Shown one piece after another: positions 57,101 through 64,000 of a stretch of DNA of 64,000 bases. Every line of letters begins with the position of its first letter. The first letter of the stretch is position 1. Where the stretch lies: positions 901,688 through 965,687 of the forward strand of contig NZ_LNYY01000019.1 in NCBI RefSeq assembly GCF_001468005.1, given 5' to 3'. The notes beneath the pieces were generated by a model. It did not search any database. It was not told where the DNA came from and saw only the letters and a program-made list of their open reading frames with translations. This DNA is from Legionella steelei (GTDB lineage Bacteria > Pseudomonadota > Gammaproteobacteria > Legionellales > Legionellaceae). Both the position numbers and the translations under genes were made by a program.

Positions 57101-59333
57101 TATTCCTCCGCATATTTCGTTTGCTGTATTGGCGTAATCCAATTACAAAAAACAGAACCAATAAGAACACAATGATTTCAAGAGCACCTTGTTCTGAACT
57201 CTGAATCCACTTAGCAGATTGATAAAACAAAACGGCTATACCATAAGCAACAACAAAAGACCAAGCCACCGAAATCCACATATACTTTCTATTGGCTTCT
57301 TGTCGAATTACTGCCATTGTCGATACACATGGGATATAAAGAAGTACAAACAACAGATAAGCATAGGCACCTATTTTACCGTCAAAACGTTGTGCCATAA
57401 TGCCATATACAGATTGAGATACTGGACTATCCGCAGCACTAGCCAATACAGGATTTGCTAAAGCAGAGCCCAATTGCGCCAAATTCTGCGGCACAGACCA
57501 AAAAGCGGCTTTGATTCCTGCCCAAAAATCAAAATGAACGGCAGCGATTTCTCCCACATGCCCTACCTGAGCATAAAGTGAATTTAACGAACCCACCACT
57601 ACCTCTTTAGCCAACATCCCCGTTAACAAGCCCACTGTTGCTGGCCAATTGTCTTGATGAATTCCCATGGGTGCAAATAAAGGGGTAATCCATTGTCCCA
57701 TTAAAGAAAGCAATGATTGAGTACTGGCTTCACCTGAGTTAATCCCACCACCCAAAGTAATGGCATTCAAACCACCTAAAATAACACAAATAGGCACAAT
57801 TAATTTTCCTGCCCGCATCACAAAAAAACGCAGTCGCATCAAAGTTTCTTTAAATAAGCGCTTGAATGTTGGCCTATGATAAGCAGGCAGTTCCAAAATT
57901 AATGGGGACGCATGTCCTTTTAAAGCGGATTTGCGCAAAAGGAATCCTGTTAAGACAGCCATCAAAATCCCTACGAGGTATAAAGAAAACACTACGTTTT
58001 GTCCACCCGATGGGAAAAAAGCAGCGACAAATACGGCATAAATCGCCAAACGAGCACTACAGGACATAAAAGGACTCATCATTACCGTAAGTATGCGATC
58101 ACGCTCTGAATCCAGAGTTCGTGCCGCCATAATTGCCGGAACATTACAACCAAAACCAACAATCATTGGCACAAAAGACTTCCCGGGCAACCCCATCATA
58201 CGCATTGCTTTATCGACGACAAAAGCTGCTCTGGCCATGTATCCTGATGTCTCCAATAAGGACAAAAAGAAGAACATCGCCGCAATCACTGGGATAAAGG
58301 TTAACGTAGTATTTATGCCTTTACCAACTCCGTTTGCCAATAAAGCAATCAACCAATTGGGCGCATGAATCTGTTGTAATAACCAAGCCGTTCCTTGAAC
58401 GAATATCGTATCCGTGCTGATATCGAAAAAATCCTGAAACGCACCACCTATATTGATCGCGAATAAAAACATCAAATACATCATGGCAAAAAATATAGGG
58501 AGAGCAAAAAAGCGATGCAACATAATCTTATCAAGCTTTGCAGTAAAATCTTCGCTGGCATCGCTTCGCTTTTTCTGTACGGTTGTTACCATGTCATGTA
58601 TTTTCTGATATCGGGCATCAGCTAATAAGACATCGAGATTAGGCTCTGCTTCGCTCAGTAAAGTTATATCTTTGGTAAGTGCCTTATCTAATAACAACTC
58701 ATCTCCCTCTGCCAGCCTGCGTGCATAATAATAAGCGAGGGGTTGGCTATATCCTGCTTGACTTAACGTATCTTCCAAAGTCATTAAGGTGTGTTGCACC
58801 GTTTTGGGCACAGGCAGTGTCCAGGGGGTATGCTCTTGAGGTAAGTGAGTTAATGCCTGCATTAAGTGCGAGAGACCAATCTTTTTATGGGCTTGAATGG
58901 GAATAACAGGACAACCCAATTGTTGGGACAACAGATTAATATCTATAGAGATCCCACGCTGCTGAGCAATATCCATCATATTTAGAGCCAGCACTACGGG
59001 TTTGCCCAGCTCCAAAATTTGCGTCGTTAAATATAAGTGACGCTCCAGATGACAGGCGTCGATCATATTAACAATACAGTCTGCCTCCATAGTGACAACC
59101 GAATGAGCAGCAATGTGCTCATCCTGACTGATGCCATTGGCATTAGCTACTAAAGAATAAACCCCCGGCAAATCAGTCACTTCAATTCGCTGTTGCCCTA
59201 CAAAGAATTCTCCGGTTTTCTTCTCAACCGTAACGCCGGGCCAATTTCCTATTCGCTGATTGTCACCGGTTAATGCATTAAATAAGGTGGTTTTGCCACA
59301 ATTAGGGTTTCCTACTAACAGCACTTGAGTCAT
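57081..59333 (-). CDS. feoB: Ferrous iron transporter FeoB
   Basis: Inner-membrane Fe(II) importer with a GTPase domain, 750 residues. G1 motif GNPNCGKT (8-15), G3 DLPG (54-57) and G4 NMMD are intact, followed by a long core of about ten membrane helices from residue about 270 with the two Gate-type segments. It overlaps feoA by 4 bases. FeoB is required for full Fe(II) uptake and virulence in Legionella (published). Confidence 0.97.
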   Translation of the reverse strand: MTQVLLVGNPNCGKTTLFNALTGDNQRIGNWPGVTVEKKTGEFFVGQQRIEVTDLPGVYSLVANANGISQDEHIAAHSVVTMEADCIVNMIDACHLERHLYLTTQILELGKPVVLALNMMDIAQQRGISIDINLLSQQLGCPVIPIQAHKKIGLSHLMQALTHLPQEHTPWTLPVPKTVQHTLMTLEDTLSQAGYSQPLAYYYARRLAEGDELLLDKALTKDITLLSEAEPNLDVLLADARYQKIHDMVTTVQKKRSDASEDFTAKLDKIMLHRFFALPIFFAMMYLMFLFAINIGGAFQDFFDISTDTIFVQGTAWLLQQIHAPNWLIALLANGVGKGINTTLTFIPVIAAMFFFLSLLETSGYMARAAFVVDKAMRMMGLPGKSFVPMIVGFGCNVPAIMAARTLDSERDRILTVMMSPFMSCSARLAIYAVFVAAFFPSGGQNVVFSLYLVGILMAVLTGFLLRKSALKGHASPLILELPAYHRPTFKRLFKETLMRLRFFVMRAGKLIVPICVILGGLNAITLGGGINSGEASTQSLLSLMGQWITPLFAPMGIHQDNWPATVGLLTGMLAKEVVVGSLNSLYAQVGHVGEIAAVHFDFWAGIKAAFWSVPQNLAQLGSALANPVLASAADSPVSQSVYGIMAQRFDGKIGAYAYLLFVLLYIPCVSTMAVIRQEANRKYMWISVAWSFVVAYGIAVLFYQSAKWIQSSEQGALEIIVFLLVLFFVIGLRQYSKRNMRRNNAVANT

Positions 59334-59560
59334 ATACGCTCCAAAATCAATTGACTCGCTTCTTCCTTACGCAGGGTTAAAGCAGTTCCTCTGACTTCAA
59401 TTTGTATAGGACATCCTAAAGGTGCAATGCGGACCACTAAAAGTTCCGTACCGCAGGTCACGCCCAAAGACAAAAGCCTGCGTCTATATTGCATATCAGT
59501 TGTACCAAAATCGGTTAACCGTACTCTATCACCAGGTACTAACTCTGTAATTTTAATCAT
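59330..59560 (-). CDS. feoA: Ferrous iron transport protein FeoA
   Basis: A 76-residue SH3-like cytoplasmic protein required for FeoB function. It has the family pattern LVPGDRVRLTDFG and RRLLSLGVTCGTELLV. First gene of feoABC. Confidence 0.95.
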   Translation of the reverse strand: MIKITELVPGDRVRLTDFGTTDMQYRRRLLSLGVTCGTELLVVRIAPLGCPIQIEVRGTALTLRKEEASQLILERI

Positions 59561-59609
59561 GTCCTAACAGCAAATAGTGAAATAAATTTGATCTTAGCAC
59601 AAATGAAAT

Positions 59610-59624
59610 CGAGAATCATTCTCA
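59610..59624 (-). promoter_or_regulatory. feoA: Fur box upstream of feoA
   Basis: On the minus strand TGAGAATGATTCTCG matches the 7-1-7 Fur consensus TGATAATNATTATCA at 11 of 14 fixed positions and is symmetric. It lies 50 bases before the feoA start, where iron-bound Fur would block transcription. Confidence 0.8.
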
Positions 59625-59665
59625 ATTAAGAAAAAAATTATACATTTTTCCTGTCAGAAAAAACC

Positions 59666-59749
59666 TGTAGCCTGGGTGCAGCGCAGCGAAACCCGGGGTT
59701 ACGAGATTGATAAACTGCTGCGTTCCCGGATTCTGCTGGCTCAGGTTAC
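59666..59749. repeat. GTAGCCTGGG-type palindromic repeat
   Basis: It begins TGTAGCCTGGGTGCAGCGCA and ends with CTCAGGTTAC, an imperfect inverted pair. Same family as 21482-21551 and 62731-62821. It lies between zapE and the feo promoter. Confidence 0.75.
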
Positions 59750-59763
59750 GGTACTTGCCATAA

Positions 59764-60861
59764 TCAAGAATTATCAGCAAGTAACTCTTTAAGTTCTCTT
59801 TTCGGATGGCGTGCCAAATAATCTACTGACTGCATTTCCTGTAAACGACTTAATGTGCGCATGTAGGTTTCTTTCATTTCCCCTTCAACATACAACTCGT
59901 CTAGCGCAACTTCTGCAGAAATAATAATATTGATGCCACGGTCATACATCACATCGATAAAGTGAATGAACATAATGGTTTGCAACGTATGATTTACCGT
60001 TAAAGACGGTATGTTGCTTAAAAAAATTGTGTCGAATTTATCTGCAAGCTCTAAATAATCCAATTGGCTACGAGGTAAATTACACAAAATATCAAAAGCA
60101 AACCAAATCGACTTTTCGGCACACTTAAGATAGGGAATATCACGATTTTGTATTGTGATAAAACCATTTTCTCTAAATTCGCTGGCTAAAAGCGCAAATT
60201 GTTTCTCCATGATCAACGACGTTTGCTCATTTAAAGGAAATAAATAAGCATCGAGTAAAGGAGCTCGCCCAACGCGATAATCTCGTTGCTCATTTAAATG
60301 CAATACTTCGCAATTTTCTTTAATGGCAGCAATAGCTGGTAAGAATCGTTTTCTATGAACCCCATTTCGATACAAATCATCCGGAGGTATATTCGAAGAA
60401 ATAACTAAAATAACCCCATGCGCAATCAAAGCTTGTAGCAGTTCCGCTAAAATCATGGCATAGGCAACGTCATGAACCATAAATTCATCAAAACAAAGTA
60501 GTCGTGTTGTTTTTGCCAACTCTTTGGCGATTTTGCGAAGTGGATTTTTTTGTCCTTGTAATCGTCTTAACTGAGAATCAATTTGTTGCATAAAATGATG
60601 AAAATGAAAGCGTGCTTTCTTTTTTTCCTCAAGACAATCATAAAATAAATCAATTAAATAGGTTTTTCCCACCCCAACAGGACCATAAAGATACACACCC
60701 TTAACTCGGGTTTTCATGAATGGATAAAACCAAGATGAATTCGACTTTTTTACTTCATCAGCTAAATATTGCATCCGCGCCAATATCTCTCGTTGCAACA
60801 TATCATCATCAATTTCGCCACGATGAATTGCAGCCTCATATTGGGTAAGCACATTCGTCAT
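59764..60861 (-). CDS. zapE: ZapE, AFG1-like cell division ATPase
   Basis: P-loop ATPase associated with the Z-ring. 365 residues, with Walker A GPVGVGKT at 60-67, Walker B LLCFDEFMV and the FDEF-containing AFG1 pattern including ISSNIPPDDLYRNG. It overlaps the upstream hydrolase gene by 4 bases. Confidence 0.94.
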   Translation of the reverse strand: MTNVLTQYEAAIHRGEIDDDMLQREILARMQYLADEVKKSNSSWFYPFMKTRVKGVYLYGPVGVGKTYLIDLFYDCLEEKKKARFHFHHFMQQIDSQLRRLQGQKNPLRKIAKELAKTTRLLCFDEFMVHDVAYAMILAELLQALIAHGVILVISSNIPPDDLYRNGVHRKRFLPAIAAIKENCEVLHLNEQRDYRVGRAPLLDAYLFPLNEQTSLIMEKQFALLASEFRENGFITIQNRDIPYLKCAEKSIWFAFDILCNLPRSQLDYLELADKFDTIFLSNIPSLTVNHTLQTIMFIHFIDVMYDRGINIIISAEVALDELYVEGEMKETYMRTLSRLQEMQSVDYLARHPKRELKELLADNS

Positions 60862-61517
60862 AAAACAACCTGAGAATGAATATACTCCGTGAGTTTTGCT
60901 TTCAGTTCGATTAGTTTGCCATGAAAAAAATGGCCCGTATCGACAAAACGAATCACCGGGATCTCGGGATTAGCCTGAGTAGCAAACTCAAAAACCATAT
61001 TGGAAGGAACAACCTCGTCGGCATCTCCTTGTAGCACAAGCCAGGGATAAGGTGCCGGGTTAAACTCATGATAATTATAATGATGTACTGCAGGAGCCAC
61101 TGTAATTAACAATTTTGAGTCGACTTGCGATGCGGCCCGATAAGCCACATAAGAACCGAAAGAAAAGCCAGCAAAAATAAGTTTCTTCTCCGGCTGTTCC
61201 TTTTGCCATTCACGAACTAAAACCAGCATATCCTCACTTTCACCAAGTCCTGCATCATATTCTCCTTCAGACTGACCTACTCCTCGAAAATTAAAGCGCA
61301 ATGAAGGAATACCTAATTCTCTAAAGGTACGCGCCAAGGTGGTAACAACTTTATTACTCATTGTACCGCCTTGCAGTGAATGAGGATGCCCCAGAAAAGC
61401 GATAAAAGCAGAATGATTTTCTTCTGGAACAGTTAAAACAGCTTCTAATTTCCCAACGGCCCCCTGCAAAAATAAAGCATGTTCACCAGGGCTCGCTAAT
61501 TTTTCAGTGATTTGCAT
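60858..61517 (-). CDS. Alpha/beta hydrolase
   Basis: A 219-residue hydrolase (start at 61517; an ATG nine codons upstream is also possible). The nucleophile elbow GFSFGS places the catalytic serine at 119. The aspartate is likely in LQGDADEVVP and the histidine in DTGHFFHG. The oxyanion segment is GHPHSLQGG. It resembles the uncharacterised bacterial family with fold type CocE/dienelactone hydrolase. Substrate unknown. Coupled to zapE. Confidence 0.85.
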   Translation of the reverse strand: MQITEKLASPGEHALFLQGAVGKLEAVLTVPEENHSAFIAFLGHPHSLQGGTMSNKVVTTLARTFRELGIPSLRFNFRGVGQSEGEYDAGLGESEDMLVLVREWQKEQPEKKLIFAGFSFGSYVAYRAASQVDSKLLITVAPAVHHYNYHEFNPAPYPWLVLQGDADEVVPSNMVFEFATQANPEIPVIRFVDTGHFFHGKLIELKAKLTEYIHSQVVL

Positions 61518-61629
61518 AAAAAACCTGTTATTATAAGTACACATTTCACGCAGCTATTTCAGTCTTCGCGACTAAGTGTTTCACAGAAGAGGACACTGCT
61601 TGAAGCATGAATGATAACTCGAATTATAG

Positions 61630-62724
61630 ATGAACAAAATGCATAAAGAGCAAAAAGAAACAATGCCAATAACGAAATACCTCCCCTTTTCTAAACGTTT
61701 TGTTTTTTTAATTGTAATTCCAGCGGTGTTTGTATTCACCGGAAGTATTCTTTATCTGCTTGGGGGCCGTTATGTTGCAACAGATAATGCCTACGTCAAA
61801 GCGGATATGGTTCCTTTAAGTCCGCAAGTATCAGGGGCAGTTCAAGAAGTCTTTGTCATCGAAAACCAAAATGTAAACAAAGATCAGCTCCTATATCGCA
61901 TTGATCCAGAACCGTTTAAAGTCGCGTTGACCAAGGCCGAATCTAAGTTAGCCCAAGTCCGCATTGATATTTTGGCGATGAAAGCCAATTATCTTGAAAA
62001 ACAGGCTGAATTGGATCTCGCTCGTACTAAATATAATTTTTCTCTACGCACTAAAAAGCGCCAGACGGATCTCGCAGCAAAACATTTCGCCTCCTTATCT
62101 AGTTTAGATGAGGCGAATGAAGGCGCCGAACTTGCGGCGCAACAGATAGTTACTTCAGAGCATAATCTGCAGGGCCTGGCAGCATCTCTTGCGGGTAGTA
62201 TTGATGAGCCTGTAGAGAACCATCCATCTTATTTAATAGCAAAAGCAGAATACGAGCAAGCCAAACTGGATTTGCAGCGTACTGAAATTAAAGCCCCGGT
62301 CTCTGGAACCATTAGCACGCCTCCCAAACTAGGACAATTCGTCACTAAAGGTTCCATCAGTATGACTTTAGTCGCTAATGAACATCCTTGGATTGAAGCA
62401 AACTTTACTGAAAAAGAGTTAACCTATGTGTATCCAGGGCAAAAAGTCATTACGACCATTGATATTTATCCTGGCAAAAAATGGAAAGGTACGGTCCAAA
62501 GTTTAAGCCCAGCAACCGGTTCAGAGTTTTCAATTATCCCAGCTCAAAATGCGACAGGAAACTGGGTTAAAATTGCTCAGCGTATTGCAGTACGCATCCA
62601 ATTGGAGGCAGATCCTAACAGTCCGCCACTTCGTTCTGGACTGAGCTCCTGGGTGGAAATTGATACAGGACATAAAAGATATTCGTTTAAAAACGCTCCT
62701 CTTCCTAAAGTAGGGCAAGGTTAG
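61630..62724 (+). CDS. emrA: HlyD/EmrA-type membrane fusion protein
   Basis: Periplasmic adaptor of a multidrug efflux pump, 364 residues. One N-terminal membrane helix (about 25-45) is followed by a split lipoyl-like domain (about 50-80, and after the hairpin about 210-240), an alpha-helical hairpin (about 95-195) and a beta-barrel domain. The inner-membrane transporter gene follows downstream after a repeat. The exact start among three nearby ATGs is open. Confidence 0.88.
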   Translation: MNKMHKEQKETMPITKYLPFSKRFVFLIVIPAVFVFTGSILYLLGGRYVATDNAYVKADMVPLSPQVSGAVQEVFVIENQNVNKDQLLYRIDPEPFKVALTKAESKLAQVRIDILAMKANYLEKQAELDLARTKYNFSLRTKKRQTDLAAKHFASLSSLDEANEGAELAAQQIVTSEHNLQGLAASLAGSIDEPVENHPSYLIAKAEYEQAKLDLQRTEIKAPVSGTISTPPKLGQFVTKGSISMTLVANEHPWIEANFTEKELTYVYPGQKVITTIDIYPGKKWKGTVQSLSPATGSEFSIIPAQNATGNWVKIAQRIAVRIQLEADPNSPPLRSGLSSWVEIDTGHKRYSFKNAPLPKVGQG

Positions 62725-62730
62725 AACCTT

Positions 62731-62821
62731 TGTAGCCTGGGTGTAGCGCAGCGTAACCCGGGATTATGAAACTCATTTACATGTAGAAACCCGAGTTACG
62801 CTGCGCTACACCCAAGCTACA
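62731..62821. repeat. GTAGCCTGGG-type palindromic repeat, best preserved copy
   Basis: A 91-bp element with arms of about 32 bases: it begins TGTAGCCTGGGTGTAGCGCA and ends CTGCGCTACACCCAAGCTACA with few mismatches. It lies between the emrA and emrB genes, so an mRNA covering both would carry a strong hairpin there. Confidence 0.88.
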
Positions 62822-62837
62822 TTTTATCGATAAACTG

Positions 62838-64000
62838 ATGAGCTCTATGGCAGAAACATATCAAGCGCCCCCAGGGTCACAAAGAGTATTTATTACATTA
62901 TCCGTCATGCTTGCAACCGTAATGCAATCATTGGATACAACCATTGCTAATGTGGCCTTACCTCATATGCAAGGTGGGATGGGAGCAACTCAAGAGCAAA
63001 TTTCTTGGGTTCTTACCTCGTACATTGTTGCAGCAGCCATCTTCACCCCTTTAACTGGTTTTTTGGGAGACCGCTTTGGAAGAAAACGAATTTTTATTTG
63101 GTCAGTAATTGGCTTTACTATTGCTTCCATGCTTTGTGGCGCTGCTCAAAATTTGTCGGAAATTGTATTATTTCGCCTACTCCAAGGCATTTGTGGTGCC
63201 AGTCTGGTTCCCATATCCCAATCCATACTTTTAGACTCTAACCCTCCAGAAAAGCAAGGCTCGGCTATGGCGATTTGGGGTATGGGGGTCATGGTTGGCC
63301 CAATTCTTGGTCCGTCTCTTGGTGGATGGCTTACTGAATATTACAACTGGCGTTGGGTTTTTTATATTAACCTACCCTTTGGAATACTTGCCTGGATCGG
63401 TTTAACCATGTTTCTTCAGGAAAATAAATTAAAAACCGAAAAACATTTTGACTTAATGGGATTTGCATTTTTAAGTATCGCAATAGGTTCATTACAGCTT
63501 TTTCTTGACCGAGGAGAGTCACTGGATTGGCTTAATAGCAATGAAATCATCATTGAAGGATTCGTTGCGCTTATCTGCTTGTATTTGTTTATTGTTCATA
63601 TCCTCACTTCCAAGACCCCTTTTATCGATCCAATTATGTTTAAAGATCGTAATTTTAGTGTCGGGCTTACATTTATTTTTATTATTGGGATTATTTTGCT
63701 GGCAACGATGGCGCTACTCCCGCCATACATGCAAGGTTTAATGAATTATCCAGTCATTGACGTTGGACTACTCTTAGCTCCTAGAGGAGTAGGCACTATG
63801 ACTGCGATGATGATTGTGGGCCGATTATCAGGAAAAATTGATGCACGTTATCAAATTGGTTTGGGATTAATTTTAACTGATTACTCCCTATGGCTAATGA
63901 CCTTATTCAATACGGACATCAGCAGCAGCGACATCATTTCCTCAGGAATCATTCAAGGACTAGGTTTGGGCTTCATTTTTGTTCCCTTATCTACACTCTC
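62838..64000 (+). CDS. emrB: EmrB/QacA-type MFS efflux transporter (3' end beyond window)
   Basis: DHA2-family drug:proton antiporter, open through to the window end (387 codons seen of about 510). Motif D1 (ATVMQSLDTTIANVALP), motif A GDRFGRKR and motif C (MGVMVGPILGPSLGG) are intact. It starts at 62838 or an ATG three codons later. It forms an export system with the preceding HlyD-type protein. Confidence 0.92.
   Translation, partial: MSSMAETYQAPPGSQRVFITLSVMLATVMQSLDTTIANVALPHMQGGMGATQEQISWVLTSYIVAAAIFTPLTGFLGDRFGRKRIFIWSVIGFTIASMLCGAAQNLSEIVLFRLLQGICGASLVPISQSILLDSNPPEKQGSAMAIWGMGVMVGPILGPSLGGWLTEYYNWRWVFYINLPFGILAWIGLTMFLQENKLKTEKHFDLMGFAFLSIAIGSLQLFLDRGESLDWLNSNEIIIEGFVALICLYLFIVHILTSKTPFIDPIMFKDRNFSVGLTFIFIIGIILLATMALLPPYMQGLMNYPVIDVGLLLAPRGVGTMTAMMIVGRLSGKIDARYQIGLGLILTDYSLWLMTLFNTDISSSDIISSGIIQGLGLGFIFVPLSTL

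Noticed and set aside
63005-63741. Two short plus-strand frames near the right edge
   Set aside because: Out-of-frame shadows of the emrB gene that runs through them.
1-64000. CRISPR array, prophage or IS element
   Set aside because: No regularly spaced direct repeats, no integrase, phage structural or transposase genes were seen.

Overview
The window is AT-rich gammaproteobacterial chromosome, and its gene content points to Legionella: icmH/dotU and icmF of the Dot/Icm type IVB secretion system, a likely lvgA adaptor gene and a likely letE gene, in the order sdhCDAB-sucABCD-pdxH-letE that I recall from L. pneumophila. I cannot assign a species. Most of it is housekeeping chromosome carrying Legionella-specific virulence genes and dispersed palindromic repeats. 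I see no prophage, insertion sequence, CRISPR array or conjugative element.

Layout. 1-3916: suf Fe-S assembly operon on the minus strand (Rrf2 regulator, sufB, sufC, sufD cut by the window edge). 4374-8083: icmH-icmF. 8187-9564: a small unknown gene and a Tim44-domain protein. 9652-14317: a three-gene signalling operon (MHYT hybrid histidine kinase, single-domain response regulator, Hpt-REC-REC-GGDEF diguanylate cyclase). 14511-18843: greA, carB and a small winged-helix-like protein. 18970-20172: an unknown membrane protein with a possible U-box-like segment. 20295-24123: flavoprotein oxidoreductase, small Cys-rich membrane protein, lptG and lptF. 24345-25226: a stand-alone LigD-type polymerase domain. 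25359-28059: phasin, phaR and two tandem phaB genes. 28269-33696: fatty acid desaturase, small membrane protein, mutM, a large helical unknown and an acyltransferase. 33877-38221: ggt, coaD, lolB, tRNA-Gln, prs. 38512-42786: fis, YdgA-type protein, MFS transporter, SseB-like protein. 42893-54535: letE, pdxH, sucDCBA and sdhBADC (minus strand). 54797-56499: a helical-repeat protein and lvgA. 56885-59560: feoABC under a probable Fur box. 59764-64000: zapE, an alpha/beta hydrolase and an EmrAB-type efflux pair cut by the right edge.

How the genes work together. The sdh-suc cluster encodes four consecutive TCA-cycle enzymes (2-oxoglutarate to fumarate). suf and feo concern iron: ferrous uptake and Fe-S assembly, the latter needed by SdhB among others. 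The PHA genes make and coat storage granules. IcmF/IcmH and LvgA belong to the same secretion apparatus although they are about 50 kb apart here. lptFG, lolB and the acyltransferase build the envelope.

Intergenic DNA holds at least two dispersed palindromic repeat families: a 131-144 bp element with long terminal inverted repeats (three copies) and a 70-92 bp element based on GTAGCCTGGG (four copies). The least explained loci are the membrane protein at 18970-20172, the 676-residue protein at 30785-32815, the orphan polymerase at 24345-25226, the long structured leader before letE, and the signalling triad. I found nothing I can firmly call a previously undescribed system.
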